A stretch of DNA of 24,052 nucleotides from Roseovarius sp. UBA6167 (GCA_002428225.1 DIUD01000016.1:1-24052); one strand, 5' to 3'; positions 10,001 through 18,186 are shown, counted from the stretch's first letter. Numbers and translations: made by a program. Notes: a model not told the origin generated them from the letters alone.

Positions 10001-10645
10001 TCAGAACGGGGCGGGGGCGCGAAACCGTATTCCTCGCCCGCCATCGGGGTGGCGCAGGCGCAATTCCTCGGAATGGAGCATGAGGCGCGGGTAATCCAGC
10101 GCCGCGCCGGTCGCATAGAGCCGGTCGCCGAGGATCGGGTGGCCGAGCGCGCGCATGTGCACGCGCAACTGATGGCTGCGCCCGGTCTGCGGCATCAGGC
10201 GCACGCGGCTTTCCTCGTCCCCCGCGCGCAGCACCCGCCAGTCGGTCAGCGCGGGGCGGCCCGTCGCGTGGCAGACCATCTGCCGGGGGCGGTTGGGCCA
10301 ATCGACGGTGAGCGGCAGATCGACCGTGCCCTGCGCCGGCTCCAGCCGCCCCAGAACGCGGGCGAGATAGGTCTTTTTCGCCTGCCGCCGCTCGAATTGC
10401 AGGCCGAGATGGCGCTGCGCGTGGGGGGTGAGGGCAAAGACCATCACGCCGGACGTGTCGCGGTCGAGCCGGTGCACAAGCAGCGCGGTCGGGAATGCCT
10501 CGGCCACGCGCGCAAGCAGGCAATCGGCAAGCTCCGGCCCCTTGCCGGGGACGCTGAGAAGGCCCGATGGCTTGTTGAGCACGACGATCTCGTGATCGTC
10601 GTGCAGGATGACGAGCGGCGTGTCGGGCGGGGCGTAATCTGTCAT
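10001..10645 (-). CDS. rluA: RluA family pseudouridine synthase
   Basis: A 214-residue pseudouridine synthase very like E. coli RluA, which modifies U746 of 23S rRNA and U32 of several tRNAs. Diagnostic parts are VVLNKPSGLLSVPG near the N-terminus, the catalytic HRLDRDTSG with D61, VDLPLTVDWPNRPRQ (an RluA-specific segment) and GRSHQLRVHM-LGHPILGDRLYA. No S4 domain precedes the catalytic domain, which fits RluA rather than RluC or RluD. The start is the ATG complementary to 10643-10645. The dual rRNA/tRNA specificity is inferred from the resemblance. Confidence 0.93.
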   Translation of the reverse strand: MTDYAPPDTPLVILHDDHEIVVLNKPSGLLSVPGKGPELADCLLARVAEAFPTALLVHRLDRDTSGVMVFALTPHAQRHLGLQFERRQAKKTYLARVLGRLEPAQGTVDLPLTVDWPNRPRQMVCHATGRPALTDWRVLRAGDEESRVRLMPQTGRSHQLRVHMRALGHPILGDRLYATGAALDYPRLMLHSEELRLRHPDGGRGIRFRAPAPF

Positions 10646-10734
10646 GGCGCGGGCTTACATCAAGACGCGCGCCGGCGCCAAGGCCCCGTGCCGCCGCGCG
10701 GCGCGCATTTCGCCGGGGCGCGGGTAAATCGCCT

Positions 10735-10763
10735 TTGACCATCGCGCGCGGATTCAGCACAAC
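10735..10763 (+). promoter_or_regulatory. Possible matB promoter
   Basis: TTGACC at 10735-10740, a 17-base spacer and CACAAC at 10758-10763, lying in the 229-bp region between the divergent rluA and matB genes. The -35 matches consensus at 5 of 6 positions, the -10 only at 3 of 6. Confidence 0.3.
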
Positions 10764-10874
10764 AACGGGGATGTGGCCGGGGCAGGGCGGGTCATCGCCC
10801 TTCCGGGATGGAATCGCGCCGCCCGCGCGCGCCGACAAGAGGCCGACAAGACCAAGAAGCGAAGGATCAACGCC

Positions 10875-12392
10875 ATGGCCAACCCTCTTCATGACCGCCT
10901 GTTCGCACGCCACGCTGGCAATGTCGCGCCGTTCCTGCACCTGCAAGGTGGCGCGACGCTCAGCCATGACGCCTTTCTGCGGCTCGCCGCGCGCTATGCC
11001 CATGCGTTGCGCGCGGCGGGGCTCGCGCCCGGCGACCGGCTGGCGGTGCAGGTGGAGAAATCGCCGCAGGCGCTGGCGGTCTATGCTGCGGCGGTGCAGG
11101 CGGGGATCGTGTTCCTGCCGCTCAACACCGCCTACACGGTCGAGGAACTGGGCTATTTCGTCACCGACAGCGGCGCGCGCGTGCTGTTGTGCGATCCCGC
11201 CCGCGCCGGGGCGCTGCGCGCGGTGGCAGAGGGGGCGGGTGCCGCGCTTCTGACGCTCGGGGCAGACGGGGCGGGCACGCTGGCCGCTGCCGCCGAGGGC
11301 CAGCCCGAGCATTTCGAGACCGCGCCGCGCGACGAGAGCGACCTCGCGGCGCTTCTCTACACCTCGGGGACGACGGGCCGCTCCAAGGGGGCGATGCTGA
11401 CGCAGGCCAATCTTTTGTCCAATGCCGGGGTGCTGGTGGATTGCTGGCGCTTCTCGGAGGCCGATGTGCTGCTGCATGCCCTGCCGATCTTTCACTCCCA
11501 CGGGCTTTTCGTGGCGACGAACGTGACCCTGCTGGCGGGCGGGTCGATGATCTTTCTGCCGAGATTCGACACCGATGCGGTGATCGCCAGCCTGCCGCGC
11601 GCCACCACGATGATGGGCGTGCCCACGTTCTACACGCGGCTTCTGGATGATTCGCGCCTTGACCGCGATCTGGTGGCGCATATGCGGCTCTTCATCTCCG
11701 GCTCGGCGCCGCTTCTGGCCGAAACCCACAAGGCGTTCGAGGCGCGCAGCGGCCACCGCATCCTCGAACGCTACGGCATGACCGAGACCAACATGAACAC
11801 CTCCAACCCCTGTGAGGGCGAGCGCCGCGCGGGCACCGTCGGCCTTCCGCTGCCGGGGGTGGACCTGCGCATCACCGATCCCGAGACCGGCACGGAAAAG
11901 CCGCGGGGCGAGGTCGGCATGATCGAGCTGCGCGGGCCGAACGTCTTCAGGGGCTACTGGAACATGCCCGAGAAGACCGCCGAGGAATTTCGCGCGGACG
12001 GCTTTTTCATCACCGGCGACCTGGGCCAGATCGACGAGCGGGGCTACGTCTCGATCGTGGGGCGCGCGAAGGATCTCATCATCTCGGGCGGTTACAACAT
12101 ATATCCGAAGGAAATCGAGCTTTTCCTCGACGCGCAGCCCGGCGTGCTGGAAAGCGCGGTGGTGGGTGTGCCCCATCCCGACCTGGGCGAGGCGGTCGTG
12201 GGGGTCATCGTCCCCGGGAAGGGTGCCACGCCCGATCCGGACGCCATGGCAGAGGCGGCGGCGGGCGCGCTTGCGCGGTTCAAGCATCCGCGCAAGCTGA
12301 TCCTGGTGGACGAATTGCCGCGCAATACCATGGGCAAGGTGCAAAAGAACCTGCTGCGGGCGGAATATGGCGGGCTGTTCGCGGCGGGGTGA
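10875..12392 (+). CDS. matB: Malonyl-CoA synthetase
   Basis: A 505-residue ANL ligase that most resembles MatB, which makes malonyl-CoA from malonate, CoA and ATP. The P-loop YTSGTTGRSKGAM starts at Y162, and LPIFHSHGLFVATN and RYGMTETNMNTSNP are the substrate-side motifs I associate with MatB. TGDLGQIDERGYVSIVGR and SGGYNIYPKEIE form the hinge. The catalytic K488 is in PRNTMGKVQKNLLR. I choose the ATG at 10875, with GAAGGA ending 8 bases upstream; an earlier in-frame start would add 34 residues of non-family sequence. No malonyl-CoA decarboxylase or malonate transporter gene is adjacent, so the gene stands alone. It could feed malonyl-CoA to fatty-acid synthesis or act on methylmalonate, which some MatB enzymes accept. 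Confidence 0.87.
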   Translation: MANPLHDRLFARHAGNVAPFLHLQGGATLSHDAFLRLAARYAHALRAAGLAPGDRLAVQVEKSPQALAVYAAAVQAGIVFLPLNTAYTVEELGYFVTDSGARVLLCDPARAGALRAVAEGAGAALLTLGADGAGTLAAAAEGQPEHFETAPRDESDLAALLYTSGTTGRSKGAMLTQANLLSNAGVLVDCWRFSEADVLLHALPIFHSHGLFVATNVTLLAGGSMIFLPRFDTDAVIASLPRATTMMGVPTFYTRLLDDSRLDRDLVAHMRLFISGSAPLLAETHKAFEARSGHRILERYGMTETNMNTSNPCEGERRAGTVGLPLPGVDLRITDPETGTEKPRGEVGMIELRGPNVFRGYWNMPEKTAEEFRADGFFITGDLGQIDERGYVSIVGRAKDLIISGGYNIYPKEIELFLDAQPGVLESAVVGVPHPDLGEAVVGVIVPGKGATPDPDAMAEAAAGALARFKHPRKLILVDELPRNTMGKVQKNLLRAEYGGLFAAG

Positions 12393-12428
12393 TCGTGTCG
12401 CGGGGGCAGGGCCGCAGGACCGGCGCGT

Positions 12429-13457
12429 TCACAGCGACCGCTCCGGGCGAAAGCCATCGGGGATGCGGTCGATCCCGTCAAGCATGAGGTCGGCCATCAC
12501 TTCGGCCACCTTGGGGGCCATGCCGAAACCGATCTTGAACCCGCCATTGGCGATGAACTGACCCGCGCGCAAGGGATGGCCGCCCAGCATCGGCGCGCGG
12601 CTTCGCGCGCGCGGGCGCAGTCCGGCCCAGCATTCGATCACCGGGGCCTGTGCCAGCACCGGCAGGGCGGTGCGCGCGGCGGCGATCACCGCGTCAAGCT
12701 GCGCGTCGGTCGTGGTGGCATGTGCGTAGTCGCGCTCGGAGGTGGAGCCGACGGCCACCGTCCCGTCCGCGTGCGGCACGATATGCACGCCGTCGGCGAA
12801 TACCTGCGGCATCTCGCGCGCGTCAAACGCCAGCAGCGCGGCTTGTCCCTTGACGCCATTGCCCACGGGGCGGCCCGTGGCGGCGCTCAGCTCCGCCAGC
12901 CCGGCAACGCCCGTGGCCCAAAGGATGCGGCCCTCGGATGGCCCGTCGCGGACCACTTCGGCGCCGCGCTCCCGCAGCGCCGCCACCAGCGCGGCGCAGG
13001 CGCGGCGGGGGTGGAGCCGCGCGCTCAGCGTGTCGCGGATGACATGGCCGGTGGCGCTCGCGGGGCACCAGTCGCCCCTGGCCTCTTCGACCTGCCAGAC
13101 GGCCTTGCCCTGCCAGAGCGCGGCCGCGCTCTCTTCGCGCGCGCGCGCCAGCGCCAGCGCCGCCGCATCGGCCACCGGCTGGATCCGGCCCGCCTGCGCA
13201 TAGCCGGGCGCGACGCCGCCGGCCTCCGCGACCCCGGCCCAGAAGCCCTGGGCCATCACCAGGCTGTCGAACTGGAACGCCTTCTTGTCGTTCCAGTTCT
13301 CCGGCACATGCGGGGAAAGCGCGCCCACCACCCCGCCCGAAGCCCCCGCGCCGGGGCCCCGCGGGTCGATCACCCGAACGCGCGCGCCGCGCCGTGCGCA
13401 GGCCCAGGCGATGGCCAGCCCGAATATCCCCGCCCCCATCACCGTGATGTCGGTCAT
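12429..13457 (-). CDS. DAO-family FAD-dependent oxidoreductase, possible partner of MnmD
   Basis: A 342-residue FAD oxidoreductase of the glycine/D-amino-acid oxidase fold. The ADP-binding GAGIFG is at 8-13, GASGGVVGALSP is the second FAD contact, and WAGLRPRARSRAPMLG with a C-terminal NGGFKIGFGMAP completes the cofactor site. The ATG complementary to 13455-13457 is used; a TTG two codons upstream is less likely. The gene is divergent from mnmD with only 54 bp between. In E. coli, MnmC fuses an MnmD-like methyltransferase to a DAO-type oxidase that turns cmnm5U34 into nm5U34. The neighbourhood and fold suggest this is the free-standing oxidase half (inference). A sarcosine or amino-acid oxidase role is the alternative. 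Confidence 0.8.
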   Translation of the reverse strand: MTDITVMGAGIFGLAIAWACARRGARVRVIDPRGPGAGASGGVVGALSPHVPENWNDKKAFQFDSLVMAQGFWAGVAEAGGVAPGYAQAGRIQPVADAAALALARAREESAAALWQGKAVWQVEEARGDWCPASATGHVIRDTLSARLHPRRACAALVAALRERGAEVVRDGPSEGRILWATGVAGLAELSAATGRPVGNGVKGQAALLAFDAREMPQVFADGVHIVPHADGTVAVGSTSERDYAHATTTDAQLDAVIAAARTALPVLAQAPVIECWAGLRPRARSRAPMLGGHPLRAGQFIANGGFKIGFGMAPKVAEVMADLMLDGIDRIPDGFRPERSL

Positions 13458-13511
13458 TGCCAATTCCCCCGCGCGCCGCCATGCTTCTCGCGCTTTCTAG
13501 CGGAGTGCCCG

Positions 13512-14204
13512 ATGCAGGACCAGCACGCCCCCCTTGTCTGGCGCGACAGCGAGGTGCCGGTCTCGGCGCGCTTTGACGATCCGTATTTCAGCCTCGAGGA
13601 CGGGCTGGCGGAGGCGCGGCACGTGTTCCTTGCGGGCAACGACCTGCCCGCGCGGTTGCGCGGCGGGTTTCACGTCGCCGAACTGGGCTTTGGCACCGGG
13701 CTGAACCTGCTGGCGACGCTCGAGGCATGGCGCGGGGCGGGCGTGCCGGGGCGGCTGTGCTATACTTCCTTCGAGGCCTTCCCGATGGCGCCCCGAGATA
13801 TGCGCCGCGCGCAAGCCCGGTTTGCAGAGCTTGAGGGGCTGGCCGCCGAGCTTGCCCCCCATTGGCAGGGGGGCGCGCAGGAAATCCACCTCCCGGATCT
13901 GCACTTCACGCTGGTCGCGGGCGACGCGCGCGACACGCTAAGGGCTTGGCCGCACAGGGCCGATGCGTGGTTTCTCGACGGGTTTTCCCCGGCGAAGAAC
14001 CCCGAGATGTGGCAGCCCGACCTGATGGAAGAGGTCGCGCGCCACACTGTCCCCGGCGGCACGGCGGCAAGCTATACGGCGGCGGGCCATGTGCGGCGGG
14101 GCTTGGAGGCGGCGGGGTTTTCTGTCAGCCGTGTCAAGGGATACGGGCGCAAGCGGCATATGACGCGCGCCATACTGGCCCGAGAAACACCGGAAAGCGC
14201 ATGA
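13512..14204 (+). CDS. mnmD: tRNA (mnm5s2U34) methyltransferase MnmD
   Basis: A 230-residue SAM-dependent methyltransferase matching the N-terminal (methyltransferase) domain of MnmC. It makes the last step of mnm5(s2)U at the wobble base of several tRNAs. The order is LVWRDSEVPVSARFDDPYFS at the start, SAM motif I ELGFGTGLN (E57, G59, G61, G63), YTSFEAFPM, and the hallmark WFLDGFSPAKNPEMW with D156-P160. GGTAASYTAAGHVRRGLEAAGF and GYGRKRHMTRA close the fold. There is no fused oxidase domain; the likely oxidase is the divergent neighbour. The stop overlaps the exporter start as ATGA (14201-14204), so translation is probably coupled. Confidence 0.93.
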   Translation: MQDQHAPLVWRDSEVPVSARFDDPYFSLEDGLAEARHVFLAGNDLPARLRGGFHVAELGFGTGLNLLATLEAWRGAGVPGRLCYTSFEAFPMAPRDMRRAQARFAELEGLAAELAPHWQGGAQEIHLPDLHFTLVAGDARDTLRAWPHRADAWFLDGFSPAKNPEMWQPDLMEEVARHTVPGGTAASYTAAGHVRRGLEAAGFSVSRVKGYGRKRHMTRAILARETPESA

Positions 14205-15067
14205 CCGATCAGAACACCCGCCTTGGCATCTGGCTCATGGTGCTGACCACCTTCATCTTCGCGGTGCAGGACGGCATCTCGCGGCATCTGGCGAGCGAAT
14301 ACAACGTCTTCATGGTGGTGATGATCCGCTACTGGTTCTTCGCCGCCTTCGTCATGGCGGTGGCCGCGCGCAAGGCGGGCGGGCTGCGCGCCGCCGCCAC
14401 CACGTCGCAGCCCCTGGTGCAGGGGTTTCGCGCGGTGCTGCTGGTGGCCGAGATCTGCGTGATGATCTACGCTTTCACGCTCCTTGGGCTGGTCGAGAGC
14501 CACGCGGTCTTTTCCGCCTATCCGCTGCTGGTCGCGGCCCTGTCGGGCCCGGTTCTGGGAGAGCGCGTCGGCTGGCGGCGATGGGTCGCCATCGGTGTGG
14601 GCTTTGTCGGTGTGCTCGTCATCCTGGAGCCGGGTTTCGGCGTGTTCCAGCCCGCCGCCGTGGTGCCCTTTGTCGCGGCGCTCATGTTCGCGCTCTACGG
14701 GCTGCTCACGCGCTATGTGGCGCGGCGTGACATGGCGGCGACCTCGTTTTTCTGGACCGGCACGGTGGGGGCGGTTGCGATGACGGCGGTCGGTGCCTGG
14801 TTCTGGGAGCCGATGAGCGGCCCCGACTGGGCCTGGATGGGCGCGCTCTGCATCACCGGGGCGGCGGGGCATTACACGCTCATCAAGTGCTACGAGGTTG
14901 CCGAGGCGAGCGCGGTGCAGCCCTTCGCCTATCTGCAACTGGTGTTTTCCGGCAGCATCGGGATCGTGGTCTTTGCCGAGATGATCCGCCTCAACGTCGC
15001 GCTCGGCGCGGTGCTGATCGTGGGGGCGGGGCTGTTCACGCTCTGGCGGCAGCGGGTGACGGCGTGA
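14201..15067 (+). CDS. DMT superfamily (EamA) transporter
   Basis: A 288-residue inner-membrane protein with about ten hydrophobic helices in two EamA halves. The first half includes LMVLTTFIFAVQDGISRHL and the conserved LVESHAVFSAYPLLVAALSG. The second includes FVAALMFALYGLLTRYVARR and AEASAVQPFAYLQLVFSGSIG. Members export amino acids, metabolites or S-adenosylmethionine-related compounds; the substrate cannot be read from sequence. It overlaps mnmD by four bases (ATGA), so it is probably in the same operon. It ends 40 bases before the convergent pgeF gene. Confidence 0.92.
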   Translation: MTDQNTRLGIWLMVLTTFIFAVQDGISRHLASEYNVFMVVMIRYWFFAAFVMAVAARKAGGLRAAATTSQPLVQGFRAVLLVAEICVMIYAFTLLGLVESHAVFSAYPLLVAALSGPVLGERVGWRRWVAIGVGFVGVLVILEPGFGVFQPAAVVPFVAALMFALYGLLTRYVARRDMAATSFFWTGTVGAVAMTAVGAWFWEPMSGPDWAWMGALCITGAAGHYTLIKCYEVAEASAVQPFAYLQLVFSGSIGIVVFAEMIRLNVALGAVLIVGAGLFTLWRQRVTA

Positions 15068-15107
15068 TGTCGGGTTTTCGGCCGTCGAGCGCCCGCGCGC
15101 GCAGGTT

Positions 15108-15863
15108 TCAGAGACGGATCGCCGAGATGAGCCGCCCGTAATCGGCCTCGCCCGCATGGGTGCAGCGGCGGTAGGAGTAGAAGCGGTCAGGATCGCCATA
15201 TGTGCAGTGGCGCGTCCATTCGGCATGGCTCACACCCGCGCGACGCAACCGCCAGAGGCCATAGCCGGCCAGGTCGAAGTGATAGCGGTCGCCATGGCCG
15301 TTGGCGAAGAAGCGGGCGCTCTCGGGGTCGTCGGCAAGGAAGTCCTCAAGCAGTTCGGGGCCGACCTCATAGGCCGCCTGGCTGATTGTCGGGCCGATCA
15401 CGGCGGCGATATCGGCGCGCTGCGCGCCCAGCCCCTCCATCGCCGCGATCGTTGCCTCGAGCACCCCGTCACGCGCGCCGCGCCAGCCGGCATGGGCCGC
15501 GCCGATCACGCCCGCCCGATGATCGGCCAGAAGCACCGGCTGGCAGTCGGCGGTGAGCACGGCAAGCGCGATCCCCGGTGTCGCCGTCGCCATGCCGTCG
15601 GCGCGCGGGCGGTCCGTCAGCGGGCCGGTGACCGGCACGGCCTGTGCCGAATGGACCTGGTGCACGGTCACGAGGCGATCGGGCGCGACCTGCATCGCCT
15701 CGGCCACGCGGGCGCGGTTGATGGTGACGATCTCGGCCTGGTCCGACGATCCCGGTCCGCAATTGAGCCCCGCGAATATCCCCGAGGACGCGCCGCCGCG
15801 CCGGGTAAAGAACCCGTGGCGCAAGGGGGAAAGCGCGTCGGCGGTGATGATTTCGAGCGTCAT
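15108..15863 (-). CDS. pgeF: Peptidoglycan editing factor / multicopper-type polyphenol oxidase fold (YfiH)
   Basis: A 251-residue member of the DUF152/YfiH family. E. coli PgeF keeps non-canonical amino acids out of peptidoglycan precursors, and homologues have purine nucleoside phosphorylase or oxidase activity. The three metal ligands are visible: H71 in VHQVHSA, C107 in LTADCQPVLL and H124 in GAAHAGWRGA. Other family marks are LRHGFFTRRGGAS at the start and DRYHFDL with FYSYRRCTHAGE near the end. Its ATG overlaps the stop of the upstream methyltransferase gene (15860-15863), placing it last in the lgt operon. The exact physiological reaction in this organism is not settled by sequence. 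Confidence 0.94.
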   Translation of the reverse strand: MTLEIITADALSPLRHGFFTRRGGASSGIFAGLNCGPGSSDQAEIVTINRARVAEAMQVAPDRLVTVHQVHSAQAVPVTGPLTDRPRADGMATATPGIALAVLTADCQPVLLADHRAGVIGAAHAGWRGARDGVLEATIAAMEGLGAQRADIAAVIGPTISQAAYEVGPELLEDFLADDPESARFFANGHGDRYHFDLAGYGLWRLRRAGVSHAEWTRHCTYGDPDRFYSYRRCTHAGEADYGRLISAIRL

Positions 15864-16924
15864 GGCTCCAGTCCGGGCGGCGGTGGCGTGCCGGGGCGGT
15901 AGAGGCCCAGCACCTTGAAGAGCGTCCCCATTTCCTGCGCGTCGGTCAAGCGCCGATATGCCGCAAGGTGGCTGTCAAGCGCCGCCCCCGAGAGGCCGCG
16001 CGCCAGCGCCTCGGTGCGCCGAGCGATGCCGAGCCGGTCGAGAAACACGCCCTGCGGCGCAAGGCGGGTATGGGCGGCGGGGGCGGCGGCGCGCGCGAGC
16101 GCCTCGAAATCCACATGTGCGGTCAGGTCCGCCGCGCCGGGTGCCTCGAGCGGATCGGCGGGCGCGTGGCCCGCCACCGCCTGAAACGTGTCGCCCAGCG
16201 AGCGCCAGTCGCCATAGTCGATGATCAGCGCCGCGCCGCCATGGGCGACGATTCGCGCGCCGATCTGTGCGGCGATGGCCGCCGCCGGCGCGCAGGTCTC
16301 GACGATGTCGCCCGGGCGCGTGTCCGCCAGCCGGTGTGCAAGATCGGCCGGGGCGGTCTTGGGGCCAAGGCCGAGCGTCAGGCGGCCCTCGGCCAGCCCC
16401 ACCACCCGCTCGTGCCAGCCGCTCTCGCCGCGCTGGAACTGGCGAACCGGCAGCGCGTCGAAGAACTCGTTGGCGACAAGGAAAAGCGGCGCCTCGGGCA
16501 GATCCTCGGCGCACTCGCACCATGTCACATCGCTGCGCCCGAGGGTTGTGGCCTGCACCTTGCGCAGGGCGGGCGAGGTCTCGACCAGATAAAGGCGCAT
16601 CGCGGCGTGAAAGCCGGGCACGGCGCGGGTCGCGCGCAGAAGGTCCGCCATCAGCGTGCCGCGACCGGGGCCAGGCTCTGCCAGCGCAAACGGCGCCGGC
16701 GCGCCCTGATCGAGCCAGGACTGCGCAAGGCAAAGCCCAAGCAACTCGCCGAACATCTGGCTGATTTCCGGCGCGGTGGTGAAATCGCCCGCCGCCCCGA
16801 ACGGGTCGCGCGTGGCGTAATAGCCGTGGGATGGGTCCATCAGGCAGGTGGCCATGTAGTCGGCAAGGCTCATCGGGCCGGTGGCGCGGATGCGCGCGGC
16901 GATGGCCTCTGCCAGAGCGCTCAT
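15860..16924 (-). CDS. Class I SAM-dependent methyltransferase (MidA/NDUFAF7-like)
   Basis: A 354-residue protein of the MidA/NDUFAF7 family; the mitochondrial member methylates an arginine of a complex I subunit during assembly. Family marks are ADYMATCLMDPSHGYYATRD near the start, GDFTTAPEISQMFGE (46-60), the SAM loop PGPGRGTLM (84-92), VANEFFDALPVRQF and the C-terminal MGTLFKVLGL. The residue after the acidic E83 is Pro rather than the more usual Leu or Ile. The start at 16924 overlaps the lgt stop and its own stop overlaps the pgeF start, both as four-base ATGA junctions, so translation is probably coupled. The bacterial role is inferred from the mitochondrial relative. Confidence 0.92.
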   Translation of the reverse strand: MSALAEAIAARIRATGPMSLADYMATCLMDPSHGYYATRDPFGAAGDFTTAPEISQMFGELLGLCLAQSWLDQGAPAPFALAEPGPGRGTLMADLLRATRAVPGFHAAMRLYLVETSPALRKVQATTLGRSDVTWCECAEDLPEAPLFLVANEFFDALPVRQFQRGESGWHERVVGLAEGRLTLGLGPKTAPADLAHRLADTRPGDIVETCAPAAAIAAQIGARIVAHGGAALIIDYGDWRSLGDTFQAVAGHAPADPLEAPGAADLTAHVDFEALARAAAPAAHTRLAPQGVFLDRLGIARRTEALARGLSGAALDSHLAAYRRLTDAQEMGTLFKVLGLYRPGTPPPPGLEP

Positions 16925-17814
16925 GCAGGCTGCGCCCGCCGCGACCAGAGCACCAGGCCCAGTCCGAAGGCGATCATCGGTAGCGACAGCACCTGCCCCA
17001 TGGTCAGCCCGTAGCCCGCCACATGCCAGGCCAGCCCCAGCGGGTTGCCGGGCGAGACGAATTGCGCGTCGGGCTGGCGGACGAATTCCACCGCGAACCG
17101 CGCGAGGCCGTAGCCCGTGAAGAACAGCCCCGTCAGCGTGCCCGGCAGGCGCAGCGCGCCGCGCCGCCAGCCGAGCCAGAGCAGCACCGCGCCGAGAACC
17201 AGCCCTTCGAGCGCGGCCTCGTAAAGCTGCGAGGGGTGGCGCGCGCACAGCCCCGCCACCACGTCCGGGCAATCCTGCGCCGCGCCGCCGGGAAAGATCA
17301 CCCCCCACGGCAGGTCGGTGGGGCGCCCCCACAGCTCGGCATTGATGAAATTGGCGATCCGTCCCAGCAGAAGGCCCACGGGTGTGACCATGCACAGCAC
17401 GTCGGCCACCGACACCCGGTTGATGCCGCGCGCGCGCGAAAACACGATCACCGCCAGCACGACGCCCAGGAGCCCGCCGTGAAAGGCCATGCCGCCCTGC
17501 CAGACCTGCAATATCTGCATGGGGTTCGAGAGGTAATAACCCGGCTGGTAGAACAGCACATAGCCCAGCCGCCCGCCGAGGATCACGCCGAGAATCACCC
17601 AGGTGAGCAGGTCCTCGACATCGGCGGGCTTCATCGGGGCCACGCCACCGGGCCAGAGCGCGGGCCGCCTGACCGTGGCCACCACCAGCCGCCAGCCGAT
17701 GATGATGCCGACGATATAGGCCAGCGCATACCAGCGCAGGGCGAATTCAATCCCGAAAATCGGGATGGTGAAAATCTCGGGCGAAATGTCGGGAAAGGGG
17801 ATCGCGGCCTGCAT
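16921..17814 (-). CDS. lgt: Phosphatidylglycerol--prolipoprotein diacylglyceryl transferase
   Basis: A 297-residue multi-pass inner-membrane enzyme that transfers diacylglycerol from phosphatidylglycerol to the lipobox cysteine of prolipoproteins, the first step of lipoprotein maturation. About seven hydrophobic helices are visible. Functional residues align by motif with E. coli: H112 in AFHGGLLGV, the Lgt signature GRIANFINAELWGRP with R152, N155 and E160, then HPSQLYEA, and Y235, R239 and E243 in the TGYGLARFAVEF stretch. It is first in a three-gene run with the MidA-like and pgeF genes. It is divergent from ubiK across 98 bp, which must hold both promoters. Confidence 0.97.
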   Translation of the reverse strand: MQAAIPFPDISPEIFTIPIFGIEFALRWYALAYIVGIIIGWRLVVATVRRPALWPGGVAPMKPADVEDLLTWVILGVILGGRLGYVLFYQPGYYLSNPMQILQVWQGGMAFHGGLLGVVLAVIVFSRARGINRVSVADVLCMVTPVGLLLGRIANFINAELWGRPTDLPWGVIFPGGAAQDCPDVVAGLCARHPSQLYEAALEGLVLGAVLLWLGWRRGALRLPGTLTGLFFTGYGLARFAVEFVRQPDAQFVSPGNPLGLAWHVAGYGLTMGQVLSLPMIAFGLGLVLWSRRAQPA

Positions 17815-17853
17815 ATGCGTTTCAATGCCTCTCGGGTGCGGGGAAAGTCAACC

Positions 17854-17883
17854 TTGTGATCGCGGCGCGCCCGCCCATATAAG
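17854..17883 (+). promoter_or_regulatory. Predicted ubiK promoter
   Basis: TTGTGA at 17854-17859, an 18-base spacer and TATAAG at 17878-17883, with the ubiK ATG 29 bases further on. The -10 matches consensus at 5 of 6 positions. The -35 overlaps TGTGATCGCG (17855-17864), which matches the operator-like TGTGATCACA before sdhC at 8 of 10 bases. Confidence 0.55.
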
Positions 17884-17912
17884 GGGCGAATGTAACGCCG
17901 GAGGTAAGCGCC

Positions 17913-18158
17913 ATGCAGACGCGCAACAAGGTGCTCGACGATCTGAGCCAGTTGATGACCAATGCCATGGGCGTGGCGCAGGGCGCGCGCGCCGAGGCCG
18001 AGACGGCGATGAAATCGCTGATCGACCGGTGGCTTGCGGATCGCGATTTCGTCACCCGCGAGGAATTCGACGCCGTGCGCGCCATGGCGCAGAAGGCCCG
18101 CGAGGAGAACGCCGCGCTGAGCGCACGGATCGAGGCGCTGGAGAAGGCCGCGGGTTGA
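17913..18158 (+). CDS. ubiK: Ubiquinone biosynthesis accessory factor UbiK (BMFP family)
   Basis: An 81-residue small protein of the BMFP/YqiC family. UbiK helps the Ubi complex make ubiquinone under aerobic conditions and binds membranes. The N-terminal amphipathic part (TRNKVLDDLSQLMTNAMGVAQG) is followed by the conserved LADRDFVTREEFDAVRAMA and a C-terminal coiled coil (about 55-79, with a leucine/alanine heptad pattern ending IEALEKAAG). The ATG at 17913 has GGAGG about 8 bases upstream. It is divergent from lgt. Its product serves the same quinone pool as the succinate dehydrogenase encoded next on this strand. Confidence 0.93.
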   Translation: MQTRNKVLDDLSQLMTNAMGVAQGARAEAETAMKSLIDRWLADRDFVTREEFDAVRAMAQKAREENAALSARIEALEKAAG

Positions 18159-18166
18159 GCGCCGCT

Positions 18167-18176
18167 TGTGATCACA
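18167..18176. promoter_or_regulatory. Operator-like palindrome TGTGATCACA, copy 1
   Basis: A perfect 10-bp palindrome 8 bases after the ubiK stop. It is identical to copy 3 at 18292-18301. Its centre is 105 bp from copy 2 and 125 bp from copy 3. The binding protein is unknown. Confidence 0.5.
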
Positions 18177-18186
18177 TTCTGCGGGC

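Noticed and set aside
9858..12344. 828-codon minus-strand frame across matB and rluA
   Set aside because: It is antisense to matB and in another frame over rluA, both of which have full sets of catalytic motifs. No recognisable domain appears in it.
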